35,732 nucleotides of DNA, taken from contig BFEA01000037.1 in assembly GCA_003427395.1 (NCBI GenBank), positions 4,326,059-4,361,790 of the forward strand, written 5' to 3'. This DNA is from Chara braunii (taxonomy: Eukaryota > Streptophyta > Charophyceae > Charales > Characeae). Numbering within the stretch: the first letter of the stretch is position 1; each line of letters opens with the position of its first letter. Under the pieces are notes generated by a model that made no database searches, was not told the DNA's origin, and worked only from the letters and a program-made list of their open reading frames with translations. The translations under genes and the position numbers were made by a program. This document shows, one piece after another, positions 10,331 to 20,343 of the stretch.

Positions 10331-11093
10331 CTGCTGCTACTGCAGTTTCTGTTGCTGGAGTTTCCACAGCTACAATTTCTACTGCTCCACTTTTCACTCT
10401 GGCAGTTTCTACTATAGAAGTTTCTGCTGCTGGAGTTTCTACTACAAGTTCCTCTGCTGCAGTTTTAGGTACAGCAGTTTGTATAGCTGGAACTCTCTGC
10501 ACTGTCCTTTTTGCTGCTACAGCTTCCTCTGCGGCAGTTCCAGTGCAAAGAACATCAGTCTCTCCGACACTCGTGTCCTTCATTTCAAAGTCTTGCCCAA
10601 TCCACCCCTCTTATCTCTTTCTGTGCTTGGTCGCATACAGCTGCGTTTGTCCTCGCCACCCCCGTCTCCTCCACAGTCTGGCTTGCTACCAGACTTTCCG
10701 GTTTCCATTGTTCCCATCATTCCACCTTCGTTGCCAGAGAAATCTTCATCTTCAGTTTGCAGCACCACTACTACTGTTATTGTGTATCGTCGAGGACATG
10801 CACCACATCGTCACTTGTCTGGGGGTCAACAGCTTGTTTCTTTGTCTGCCCCAATTCTCTCTGTGCCAGCTCCACAGGTCGTTGCGGTTCTTCTGTTCCA
10901 AACAGCAATATCCGCTCCTATGCCTTCTGCAGACAGTCTGGCTGCCCGCAGGCTTCAGCGTTCGATTTTCCCGACTCACCTGTACAACAGGATGTGGTCC
11001 CTGCCCAGGATACGCTCCCTATTCCAGGGGCAGTCCCTACTCAGGTTGCAGCCCCGTCGAGAGATTGGAACATGATTTGCCCGGATTGCAGTT
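10331..11093. other. Low-complexity open region, no credible gene
   Basis: All three plus-strand frames stay open for hundreds of bases (one spans 10189-11205), which points to composition rather than selection. About 10320-10545 is built from degenerate 15-18 bp units around GCAGTTTCTGCTGCTGGA, giving Ala/Val/Ser/Thr repeats in one frame. It follows the broken RT and could be its 3' tail or a minisatellite. I recognise no domain. Confidence 0.5.
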
Positions 11094-11275
11094 AACCCCA
11101 CAAAGTGTAGACAACATGGGAGATCTGCAAATGGATAACCAGCATCGTTTGGATGAACCGAAACCCACAAAGTGTAGACCACATGGGAGATCTGCAAATG
11201 GATGACCAGCATCGTTTGGATGAACCGAAATTGTGCACCCCCACATGGGTGATTTACAAATGACTGACCAGCGAA
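11094..11275. repeat. Tandem repeat, 67-68 bp unit, about 2.7 copies
   Basis: Unit 1 (11094-11161) and unit 2 (11162-11228) both run from AACCC(C)ACAAAGTGTAGAC through CATGGGAGATCTGCAAATGG to GTTTGGATGAACCGA and differ at only a few bases. A third, more diverged partial unit follows to about 11275 (CCACATGGGTGATTTACAAA). Confidence 0.9.
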
Positions 11276-11763
11276 CAACCCAAGACATTTTGGGCTTCTG
11301 GAATTGTTCAGCATCCAGCACACAAGCCTGAGATCCCCGCCAGTTTCTGTGGTCTGACTGCAGCTAATATCTGCCTTCACATTCTCCACAGCCAGTTCCT
11401 TACTTCTGTCATGAACTAGGCCTACTACTCTGATCTATTTATCGATATGGGAAGCAGACAATCCTATACCCTGAGACAGTGCCCACTGCAGGTTCTACAA
11501 TGGTATCCGACACTGGAGCCTGTGCTACGTATGCTCCTCCTGGCAGGACTACTGTAGTTTCCCCACTGATGTCCTCCAGCAGAGCTTGTCCTACCTACCA
11601 TCCCCCCAACGGGACCCCCTCATCACACCTGCGGCCCTTGCCCGCCCAGAGCAGAGCCCTAAGGTGACTCACGTGATCAGTCTCTCCATAATAGCTCTGT
11701 CTGCATCTTAGCTACCTTCATGCAAGTATGATTCGCCAGCTCTTCTATACAGCCCACAGCTCA
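11276..11763. other. No gene recognised
   Basis: Nothing beyond short frames. It lies between a tandem repeat and the SINE-like element. Confidence 0.5.
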
Positions 11764-12063
11764 AACCCACTGAGCTACAATGATCATTGGAACAACCCAT
11801 GGACCCACTGATCAAACTGTTTATGTGCTATACTAGACTGGGGGACGAGTGTGTGGGGTGCCGAACTAGCACCAATGATTATTGGAATAACCCATGGGCC
11901 AAGAACATCAGGCAACCCCATGCGCCAACCCAAAGTGGGGTGTGCAAGTGGCCGAGCCTCAGTTAACACCTGCGAGTGTGCATCGCTCGACTGAGAGTCT
12001 AGAACCCGCAACCTCAGACCACAACGCACATTTCCAACCGGTGCTCTACCCACTGAGCTAACC
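11764..12063 (-). mobile_element. tRNA-headed SINE-like element, possibly two tandem heads
   Basis: On the minus strand from 12063 the sequence reads GGTTAGCTCAGTGGGTAGAG. It contains an exact pol III A box (TAGCTCAGTGG). A weaker B box, GGTTCTAGACT, follows 43 bases later. Both together are the head of a tRNA-derived SINE. A second A box with the same bases occurs about 285 bp further along (plus-strand position near 11770), followed by a poor B box. A tail segment CATGGGTT(A/G)TTCCAAT(A/G)ATCATTG is present twice, near 11873-11898 and 11780-11803. No poly(A) tail or target duplication was identified. It is not a functional tRNA: the acceptor stem does not pair. Confidence 0.6.
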
Positions 12064-12494
12064 ATTCAGCGTGTCTTATGTTCAGCAATCCGAATTCTTT
12101 CATCTGCTCGAAACCGTGTTCAGGATCCCGTAAGTCCATCTATCAAACTTTTCAACACACTGCCCTGTTTCTTGCTAGAAACTCGGCGGATTCTGACTGC
12201 TTAGACAGGGCTCAGATACGTGTTATGACTCAGTTCAAGCGCTCATCATCTCACCTCTGCAGTAGTTGTCCAATCTATAATTCCAAAAATCAAACCAAAC
12301 ACGTGAGGAAACTTCCTTAAAAGCATGTCCAGCGGGGTGCCCAGCCGATTTCTTCAACCTGCACCATTCAGAACTGCAACTGAGGTTGTGTTGTTATGTG
12401 CCTGATTAAAAATGAGTCCAGCATCGCATTCACACGTTCCCATACACGTGCAATGACAAGCAGACTTGGAGTGAGAAATCCACACCACACCAGA
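12064..12494. other. No gene recognised
   Basis: Unremarkable sequence between the SINE-like element and the left end of the gypsy element. The five bases before the LTR are CCAGA. Confidence 0.5.
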
Positions 12495-12711
12495 TGTTGC
12501 ATACTGTAATGGTACAGAACATGAACCGACCTCTCTCACTTAGTACAGGATAGCGCAGAGGAAGGCTAAAATACCAATGATCAGACCAATCAATGTGGCA
12601 ATGCAGACCAAACATACATCGTCATCATCGCATGGTGTGAAGGGGCCTGGCACTCACACAGGAAGAATGCGCCAGTCCCAAACCATACACAGGTGAAGAG
12701 GAGGGGGATCA

Positions 12712-13064
12712 AGACAAAGAATCAGACACATCATTCTCATCACAACAGATAGAACCAGAAGATGGCTATGTTAGAAGGTGCAAAATTAATTGGAGCGGGC
12801 TGTGCAACAATCGCATTAGCTGGAACCGCTGTAGGTAAAGTACCTATGGTACCAGTTCATACTTGGTTACCTGAAGCTCATGTAGAAGCACCCACCGCTG
12901 GATCTGTTATCTTAGCGGGAATTCTCTTAAAATTGGGAACTTATGTTTTTTTAAGATNGAAGCTCATGTAGAAGCACCCACCGCTGGATCTGTTATCTTA
13001 GCGGGAATTCTCTTAAAATTGGGAACTTATGTTTTTTTAAGATTTTCAATACCGATGTATCCAG
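12712..13064 (+). pseudogene. Nuclear mitochondrial insertion: atp9-nad4 chimera
   Basis: From 12768 the plus strand encodes [12 protein letters not shown] then [11 protein letters not shown], the N-terminus of mitochondrial ATP synthase subunit 9 (F0 subunit c). At 12837 it switches in frame, with no spacer, to [14 protein letters not shown] then [20 protein letters not shown], a conserved internal part of NADH dehydrogenase subunit 4, and ends near FSIPMYP. Neither gene is complete: atp9 lacks its second helix and nad4 is about 45 codons of roughly 500. The paired LTR lacks this block, so it was inserted or patched into one LTR after the element landed. The sequence at 12712-12761 is unassigned and may also be organellar. 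A gap character and duplication interrupt it. It is not expected to be functional. Confidence 0.85.
12873..13043. repeat. 85-bp exact duplication on both sides of a single N
   Basis: Bases 12873-12957 and 12959-13043 are identical and separated only by the N at 12958. This is what an unmerged contig overlap or failed gap fill looks like. The true sequence probably has one copy, giving an uninterrupted nad4 segment. Confidence 0.9.
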
Positions 13065-13828
13065 GACACAGAAGAGGGGGAAGATGGGAATGTCGTCAAC
13101 ACCAAGTCTTCGATAAAGGCCCCAAATAATCCCTCATCCAATGTCTCGATCCCAATGTCGAGTCTGAATCCAAATGTCATCAAATCTCAAAGTCGCAAAT
13201 CTCTCTCTCTCTCTCGGAGTCTGTAGGTGCTGAGAAGTCAGGTAGCGAGAGGGTGAGGAAGAGATGGACTTAGAGGAGGAAGAAGAAGAACTCCCTCTCT
13301 CTCTCGTGCCAAGTACTAATCTGTGAAGGTGGCTCCTTGTTGCAGATATATCGAAGACGAAGCTGGAGCTATGGCGCCACAAGTAAGTCTCCCTGGCCTC
13401 CGCCAACTCGCTCTCTCCAAGGCTACTCTAAGCGCCTAACAGCGCCCAGCGCTAACTACTACCACTGCAGCGTTCCTGCAGAGTGCTGCGGCCGAATCCT
13501 GAAGACTGCCTCCTGCACTGCCTGTGAACTGCCTGCAGCCTGCAGGGCGGACCAGTACTATATAGTGCTGGTCCGGCTGGAAGGCTGCTCTTGCCCATGT
13601 CGAATTGTGCCAGACCCTTGCGTTGAAGTTCAAACAAGGTTGTCTTGAAACGAGCATAAAAATGGTCTGCGCTTAACCCTGGTCTGGCGCTTCAGTTTCA
13701 GGACAGATCGACTTGATGAGGGCCTGAAAATGACCCTCCTTTAGGCTGAAACGACACAGGGCCTGGAGGGCCCTTGTTTTCCGTCTGGTTGGGCCCTGCA
13801 GGCCCGTGTTGATGCGCAGTATGCCACA

Positions 13829-13840
13829 CCCCCCCCTCCT
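13829..13840 (-). other. Polypurine tract of gypsy element 1
   Basis: The minus strand reads AGGAGGGGGGGG directly before TGTGGCATAC, the first bases of the 3' LTR. This is the primer for plus-strand DNA synthesis and fixes the LTR boundary. Confidence 0.9.
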
Positions 13841-14467
13841 GGAAGATCGAACATATTTGCGAGGGCGAAGCTGCCTGTTGGAGGGAGGGACCAAAGTCCG
13901 GGTGAGAGGGGCAGGTCGTGAAGCTTCCTTAGCTAGTCTTTGTCTTTCGTAGTGAGCGTAGATCAGCAGTGTGGATGCTTGCAAATCTGCTCGTGAAATC
14001 CATAGAGTGTTGTTAGGATCGCATGCTTTGAAGGTAAGTTTGTACTGTCGAGGCTTGTTGCCGTAATTGCGATCTCTGATGACGCGGTCGACTTCCTGAT
14101 GACCATTTATAGACGGAGGGTCTTGCGATCGTCGGCCCGTGCAATCATCGCTCTTAGCTGGTGTGTATGTCGGCAACTTCGGGGAGTGAAAGACGATATG
14201 GACCGATAGATGCGGAGGGATGCCGATCACAAATGATCGGTCGTCGGGCTCGTTGCTTGTGGCTGAAACGACGGTCCATGGTCCAAACCACTTGGGGAGT
14301 AGTTTGCTTGGAACATCCTGTTTGAGCGCAAACTCTTCCGCGGAGACCAAAACCAGATCACCGGCGCGGATGGGACATGGCACGCGACGCCTGTTGGCTT
14401 GCTGCTGCATGCGGACTTGAGCCTTTTGCATGTTCGCACGGGCTTGAGTCGGCAATTCCCTGTACTT
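13841..14467 (-). pseudogene. Integrase C-terminus with GPY/F motif and chromodomain-like tail
   Basis: This is the end of pol in gypsy element 1. Reading from 14455, residues 1-30 continue the integrase helix (QARANMQKAQVRMQQQANRR). Near residues 31-60 come GDLVLVSAEEF and LLPKWFGPWTVV, the GPY/F motif. About residues 115-175 read EVDRVIRDRNY, KPRQYKLTFKAC, LWISRADL and LIYAHYE. This has the spacing of a chromodomain (YxVxWxG, TWxP, L) but with aromatic residues replaced (Phe for Trp, Leu-Trp for Thr-Trp). The frame stays open through the polypurine tract into the LTR and stops at 13673, so the natural C-terminus is uncertain. A frameshift near 14460-14490 separates it from the integrase core. 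The role would be chromatin targeting of integration. Confidence 0.8.
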
Positions 14468-16327
14468 TCAGACGGAGGAGGGAGAGCAAGGGGTGTCTAT
14501 CTCAGATGTTTGTGGAAGGAGAACAGCAACGAAGATACGACCTTTCCGGCCGCCGTGGTGCAACTCGAATGGAGCCACGCCGATCGCCGGATGCAACGAA
14601 GTGTTGTAGGCGAACTCGATGTCGTTGAGGCGGTCAACCCAATCCTTCTGATGCGGACGGATGAGCGGACGGATGAGCATACGAAGCATCATTTGAGCGG
14701 TTTGATGTGCCCGCTTCGTTTGCCCGTTCGTTTGTGGATGTCGAGCCGAGCGTGGTTTGATTTTGGTGTCGGATTTCTGCATGAGAGAAGTCCAGTATGC
14801 GGACATGAAATGAGTGTCACAGTCGCTAATGATGTCTTCTGGTACGCCGTGGCTGCAAATCCAGTCAGTGTGCAAGAGGCGCGCAAGTTCGGGAGCCGTG
14901 GCGTAGTACTTGCAAGGGAGAAATCGCGCGTACTTACTCAATTGGTCAACGACCGTGAGGATGCCATCGTGCCCGAAGCGGTCGTGGGGAAACGGGCCGA
15001 TGACGTTCATGGCAATGGAGAGGCCGGGTTCCCGTGGAATGGGCAACGGGCGCAACTCACGGTAGGGATTGGGGTTGCGGGGTTTGCTTCGTCGACAAAC
15101 TTCGCAAGAGTCGCAATACCAAGTGACATCGGTAATGAGGTTGGGCCATCGGAATCGTTGCCGAAGTCGTGTGATAGTTCGATTGACTCCGAAATGGCCG
15201 GCGAGTTGCGAGTCGTGGTACTTGTCGAGAAGGCGAGTCCGAAGACCACGGTATCGTGAGACACACAGTAAGTCCTTGCCGCGTGAGTGGAGAAGCAAGT
15301 GCCCGTTGACGATGCGATAATGGCTGGCCGGCGGGTGATCTGAAGATAACTGCGCATAGAGTGTGGCGTAATACGGATCAGACTCATAGCCCCGGATGAA
15401 GTGTCGCTGGAATTCCTCGTCGAACGCGAAGGCATGATGTGTCATAGCACAAAGATCAGGTCTTCGAGAGAGTGCAGCTGCTGCGCGATTGGAGAGGCCG
15501 ATGAAGTACATCCATCGTTCGATAGTGCTGCTCAACGCATCCTGCGTCTTGTAGTAGGTCAACAGGTTGTTATCAATGACCCATGTGAACCTACGACGCG
15601 CAAGGAGGAAGTGCCACCGTTGCTTGAGAGCCATCACAAACACAAGCAGCTCCTTCCTTGCGTCATCAAGTGAATTGATGGGAGGCTCCTTGTGACTGAA
15701 ATACTCCACGGGGTGCCAGTCGTCGCCATCGTGTTGTTCCAAGACTGCCCCAATGCCATAGTTGGAAGGGTCAGTCGTCACTCTCGTTGGCAAGGTGGAG
15801 TCGTAGATGCTAATGACAGGTGCCATGAGCATCGCCATCTTTAGTGCTTGGAATGACCGGCGCACTTCGTCGATGAATACAAATGGCACCTTTGGCGATT
15901 GTAGTCTCGTCAATGGTGCGGCGATCCTTGAGTACCCGGTGATGAAGCGTTGGTAGTAGCCCGCCAACCCCATGAAAAAGTGAACTTTCACGGTGTTGGT
16001 GGGCTCGGGCCATACTCGAATAGCCTCGATCTTGTCCGCTAGCGGACGGATGCCTTGAGGCTTCACAAAATGGCCGAAGTGCTCGAGCTCTTGCCGCACA
16101 AATTCGCATTTATCGCGGTTGGCTTTGTACTTGGCTTGTCGTAGCCGTTCCAAAACGGTGCACAGGTGCTCCACATGCTCGTCTAAACTCGGACTGTACA
16201 AAAAGATATCGTCGAGGTAGCTGAGTACAAAATTGTCCAGCATCGGAACTCTGTCGTCATACCGCTTGGAACGTGGCCGGGTCATTAATAACGCCAAAAG
16301 GCATAACCAGCCATTTGAAATGCCCAT
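14468..16327 (-). pseudogene. Pol: RT palm to integrase core (gypsy element 1)
   Basis: A 619-codon frame. RT motif C is FVLSYLDDIFLYS (near residues 30-45), with both aspartates intact, followed by LGHFV-like EHFGHFVKPQGI and the connection domain (GLAGYYQRFI). RNase H follows: TTDPSNYGIGAVLEQ, ARKELLVFVMAL and a VIDNNLLTY block. The integrase zinc finger is H-H-C-C (KYHDSQLAGHFG ... YCDSCEVC). The core has AMNVIGPFP where the first catalytic residue should be Asp (now Asn, codon AAC at 15005-15007). SDCDTHF keeps the second Asp. NGQTKRAHQ has Lys in place of the catalytic Glu (AAG at 14714-14716). Integration would fail. Both substitutions are single G-to-A changes. Frameshifts join it to the segments on each side. 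Confidence 0.9.
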
Positions 16328-17380
16328 ATTGTGTCTTGAACGCGGTCTTGTGGCGCTCCTTAACGCCGGATCTCGAGTCGGTGATATCTCGATTTGAGGT
16401 CAAGCTTGGAGAAGAATTTAGAAACGCCCAACCGTTCAAGAAGTTTGTCGATGACCGACGTTCTTGACGGTTTGCGCGTTGAGCATGCGATAATCGATGC
16501 ACAATCGTGAGTCCTTGTTCTTCTTCCGGACGAAGAGAACGGAAGCGCCATATGGCGAAGAGCTAGGACGAATCCAACCTTTCTCAAGAAGGTCGTAGAG
16601 TTGTGCCCGTAGCACACTCAACTTTTCCCCGCTTATGCGGTAGATGCAACCACGCAGAGGTACGGCCACGGCCTCGAGAATGATCTCGTGGTGGATGGGC
16701 CGATCCGACACTACTCCGGGCGAGGCTTCGAACACGTCGCCGTAGGCGTCGAGAAGCTCGGTGATGCATGGGTCCGCCGATGAAATGTCATGGGGAGGGA
16801 GGGCGTGGAGAAAACATACACCCATGTCCTCGATGTCGTCTCGGGTGATGGAAGCTTGAATGCTCACAGCAGACACCACGTGACAGCTGATCGAAGGGTG
16901 AGGAGGAGGCACCGTGCACGGAACTAGTACTCCGTTCCGATCATGAATGTGAATGGTGCGGCGGTAGAAGTTCACCGAGTGGTCCTCGCTTTGCAGCCAT
17001 GACATGCCCAAAATCATGTCGAACTTGGTGTCCAAAATGTCGAAGGACACGACCTTGATTGCGTGTGGGGTGAAGTACACGGGGAGGAAATCAATGCACC
17101 GGTCGATTGACTTGTGCATGTGACCGTCGGCTAACGTGACTTGCGTGCACTGCGACTTCCTCCGAACGCGTGGCCGAAGACCAGCGGGTACCATAAAGTC
17201 TCGGCTCATACAGTTGTGAGTAGCCCCGCAATCGATCAAAGCGTTGCAGGTCGCCTCTCCGATATGAATGTGTATGTACAACAATGGCGCATCGTTGTCG
17301 TCGTACCGTTGTGTCTTGAACTCACGGTCGATCTTCGCAAGGTAGTCGTGAAGGTCAACAACCCCTACTCCGACGTCCAT
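16257..17380 (-). pseudogene. Pol: aspartic protease and start of RT (gypsy element 1)
   Basis: From 17380 the product starts MDVGVGVVDLHDYLAKID. The protease active site is CNALIDCGATHNCMS (near residues 45-60; DCG in place of the more common DSG), with the flap-side segment FDMILGMSWLQ about 80 residues later. RT begins with the [20 protein letters not shown] block, then [17 protein letters not shown]. The frame breaks near 16440. The next motif, [24 protein letters not shown], holding the first catalytic Asp, is in another frame (about 16360-16460). [21 protein letters not shown] is in a third (16257-16400). At least three frameshifts therefore split the RT. Maturation of Gag-Pol and cDNA synthesis are the family roles. 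Confidence 0.88.
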
Positions 17381-17639
17381 CAGCGGAGCTGGTACTGCAG
17401 TGCAAGTAATCCCGCAATTGTGCTATGACCACGTTGCAATGTGGTTTCGGCGATTGACCGGTCGGGGGAAGGGGCATCCATTGGAAGTCCGCGAACGTCA
17501 ACGGGTCGAGTCTCTCAAGTCTTGACCACGACGTTGAACCCTCGAGGAAAGTTGGCGGCGAAGCTGCTGAATCCGTTGCCGATGGTGGTGAAACCGTGTA
17601 TGCGGTGGATTGTTACATGTGGAGTGGCTGGTCCGACGG

Positions 17640-19620
17640 TGGGACTAGTGGACAACGTAATCCTCGTCCGTGAACCGAGGACTCAGGACATCCGCATTCT
17701 CCTGAGATGTGTAGGAGGCCGCTAGCAAGCCGACCGAATCTGGCGGAGTGAGAGGTGGAGTCGCCTCACCTCCCGCGCAGCTCAGTTTGAGCTGATTCGA
17801 GGCCGAACATCCTCCTTGCGTTGATCTTGGCATTGGGAGGTCTTGTGCTTGGTTTTGTTGCAGCAATAGCAGCAGCCGTATAGGCTGCAGTACTTGTATT
17901 CGGCCTTGGTTAAGTTGAACTTGACCCATGGTACTGGCTGTCCATTTCCGGCCGGCCATGTAGTTTTCGCCTTCCCTTTTCCACAGGAGTTGCTGTTGCT
18001 TCGCGGCTGGACAACGACCACCTGATCTCCCTCACGTGATGTTGGGGTGGCTGCCGGGTCTTCCACAATGTTGTCCGCTTGGACTGCAGCGACGGGCGGT
18101 GGACGAGGACCAAATTTTCCTTTTCAACATGGGCTGGCTGCCACGCCGACTTATCGTGTGCAGACGCTCGGTTGGTCTTGATGATCTCACGCGCCTTGTC
18201 GATGATTTTGGTGAAGGTCGTGTACTGTTCTCGATCAGCGAGTGCGAGGCTAACCACCTGATCTCCCTCACGTGATGTTGGGGTGGCTGCCGGGTCTCCC
18301 ACAATGTTGTCCGCTTGGACTGCAGCGACGGGCGGCGGACGAGGACCAAATTTTCCTTTTTCAACATGGGCTGGCTGCCACGCTGACTTATCGTGTGCAG
18401 ATGCCCGGTTGGTCTTGATGATCTCATGCGCCTTGTTGATGATTTCGGTGAAGGTCGTGTATTGTTCTCGATCACCGAGTGTGAGGCTCAAGGCGGCACA
18501 CGACCGGTTGGAGAACTCCAGGCGCAAATGCGAAAATGGCAACTCAAGATTGTGTGTTGCCACGATCTTTTGCCAATTTTGTGAGCCAATCGTGTGTCGC
18601 TGTGTTGCATTGAGTCATGGCGAACAGGCGGTTGATGGCGAGCGCCGGGGTGTCGTCCACAATGAACCGCTTCTTCCATTCCTTCGTCATATCGTCCCAG
18701 GAGATCTTTTTGTGCAGGTCGGAGACCTGGACGCTGTGGATGGTTGCCATGTGGCTGGGCCAGATTTGGCATCCGCCCTTGGCGTTGCGGAACAGCGCCA
18801 AGATGTACAAGTGATTGGGGATCTCATGAATCCGAATCTTCTTTGTAAAGCCTCGCCACCAGACGACTGGGTCCTGATGCGTATAGTCATCAAACTTCTC
18901 GATCCGGAACGTCGGCATCTTGTACAGCCTCGATGCACTGGTGCTGCCATCGTTGTCGGGCGGCTGGTGTAGTTGCCGAACCTTGGTCTTCAAGGTGTTG
19001 AGCTGCTCGCTGATGGTGGCTGGTGCAGCGAAGGTGCTGATGTCGCCGAGCATTGTGACTACATGGTCAACTCGTTGCTCACACTGGCGGGTTGGGGCTG
19101 CATTGTTGGGTTCGGCAGCATCTGGTCCTGGTGCTGCATGCTCCAAGTCCTGTAGACGGGAATGAAGTGCCCGTGTAGCATCCTCGTGCAGATCCTTGTG
19201 GTTCCACACTGCTCGTCGGAGATTCGCCAGTTCCTGGTGCTGTTTCTCTTACGCGGACTGCAGGTGGTTACAAGTGTAAACCAACCGGGCCACGAGTTTG
19301 GAGAAAAACTTCTTGTGCTGCTCTTTTGGTGTCGCGTCGTCTTGGTCCTCGGATGGTTCAAAATGCCAGAACTTGAGCCTGTCGACGCTGGGGGCTTCGT
19401 GCCGTTGCAGCAGATCCTGGGCCTCCTTGCGGCGGGCCTGGGCATCTGCGTCAGCTGCGGCCTGAAGCCGCTTCTTTTCAGCTGCTGCCTGCGCTTTAGC
19501 CTATAGGTGGGCAGCCTCGGCTGCCGGCTGGCGCTGTTCCTCAGCCTCGATCAGTGCGAGCTGAGCTTGGAACGGCTGTCCGTACTCGGCAATGGACTCA
19601 TTGGACGGTTAGCCTGGCAT
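17640..19620 (-). pseudogene. Gag polyprotein (gypsy element 1)
   Basis: An ATG at 19618-19620 opens a frame that is readable to about 18560. It is broken by three in-frame stops at 19609-19611 (TAA), 19501-19503 (TAG) and 19249-19251 (TAA). The N-terminal third is Ala/Glu/Gln-rich and looks coiled-coil (AEKKRLQAAADADAQARRKE). The capsid-like centre contains MPTFRIEKFDDYTHQDPVVW, SDLHKKISWDDMTKEWKKRF and ALAINRLFAM. A frameshift near 18585 (the product continues as WQKIVATHNLELPFSHLR) leads to a basic segment with a 237-bp tandem duplication. After a second shift comes a zinc knuckle, CYCCNKTKHKTSQC (about 17840-17890), compatible with C-x2-C-x4-H-x4-C. Gag would form the particle and bind RNA. 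From memory it matches a Chara gag family. Confidence 0.88.
18018..18490. repeat. 237-bp tandem duplication inside gag
   Basis: CCACCTGATCTCCCTCACGT starts at 18018 and again at 18254, and the two copies match with few differences to about 18253 and 18490. The right copy (upstream in gag) is 237 bp, that is 79 codons. The left copy is 236 bp because its T run before CAACATGGGC is one base shorter (TTTTCCTTTTC against TTTTCCTTTTTC). The duplication was thus in frame and a later 1-base loss shifted the frame. Confidence 0.93.
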
Positions 19621-19674
19621 GCCCAAAACTGAAACCGTCACAGGGGCGGGGTACTGCTGATGTTGGTAGTGTTG

Positions 19675-19784
19675 CTGTTGTGGCACTGTTGCTGACGTGG
19701 CACTACTACTGACATGGCACTGCTGATGTGGCACCGCTGACGTCATGGGACTGCTGACGTGGCACTGCTGCTGATGTGGCACTT
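19675..19784. repeat. Minisatellite TGGCAC-TGCTGACG in the element leader
   Basis: Six or so degenerate 15-21 bp units of the form TGGCACTGCTGCTGACG lie just upstream of the gag start (minus direction). Confidence 0.8.
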
Positions 19785-20221
19785 ACCAAACTGGGAATGC
19801 AGGCGAAGGGCTGGGTGGGAGGGAAACGCAGGAAGGTAACAAAATAAAAATAAAAATAAAAGAAGAGGATCACCTCCCTTTTTTTTTTTTTTTGTTTTGT
19901 TTGAATATTTGTCGATCTGCTATCAGTGAGGCATTACGGAGGAGTGCTATGAACGAGATCTAGGCAAGGTTTTGCAAAGTTTCGGCTTTCGAAAAAATGC
20001 GATCTTGATTTTTTTTTTGCGCGCGAAATAGAATGGAGGTTCCACTTTCAGAGAAGAATAGATCCAGTCCGAGAATATGACAACCTCCCTAGTTCACCTA
20101 ATCTGCCCAGATTGAGACAAAAAAAACGGAATGCTAATATCCGAAGTTGTGAAAAAGTTTTTTTTTTTTGCAGAGATTTGACGAAGCCCTACTTCATTCA
20201 CTGATAAACAATCAATCAATG

Positions 20222-20260
<39 letters not shown>

Positions 20261-20328
20261 CATTCAAACTATCAGTCGATCAAGCAAGCTGGCTCCTTGA
20301 TTGGGCGGATCCTCTGATTGAGAGGTCC
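19785..20328. other. Untranslated leader of gypsy element 1
   Basis: Between the primer-binding site and gag. It contains T-rich tracts (about 19880-19895, 20158-20170), A-rich runs (19843-19862) and the AATC microsatellite. No coding signal. Confidence 0.6.
20208..20266. repeat. AATC tetranucleotide microsatellite
   Basis: About fourteen units of (C)AAT with one GAACC interruption near 20221. Confidence 0.93.
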
Positions 20329-20340
20329 GCTCCAATACCA
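20329..20340 (-). promoter_or_regulatory. Primer-binding site of gypsy element 1
   Basis: The minus strand reads TGGTATTGGAGC three bases after the 5' LTR end. The initiator methionine tRNA site usual in plant gypsy elements is TGGTATCAGAGC, so 10 of 12 bases agree. The position is right for priming of minus-strand cDNA. Confidence 0.75.
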
Positions 20341-20343
20341 AAC

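Larger units (their letters stand above)
12495..13828 (-). repeat. 3' LTR of gypsy element 1, with mitochondrial insertion
   Basis: Plus-strand ends are TGTTGCATAC and GTATGCCACA, imperfect inverted repeats with the canonical TG...CA. It pairs with 20344-21363 over its whole length, apart from about 350 bp at 12712-13064 found only here. Shared blocks include the segment from TAGTACAGGATAGCGCAGAG to ACATAC, the CT-rich stretch, and CAGGGCCTGGAGGGCCCTT near the right end. Confidence 0.9.

Noticed and set aside
10189-11205. 338-codon plus-strand frame
   Set aside because: Other plus frames are equally open across the same region, the sequence is low complexity and no domain is visible.
12000-12070. 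Functional tRNA gene
   Set aside because: A box is perfect but the B box is weak and no acceptor or anticodon stem pairs; it is better read as a SINE head.
12762-12957. A functional ATP synthase or NADH dehydrogenase gene
   Set aside because: Both genes are tiny fragments fused together and sit in an LTR.
14399-15259. 286-codon plus-strand frame
   Set aside because: Antisense to the integrase core of gypsy element 1, which has clear motifs.
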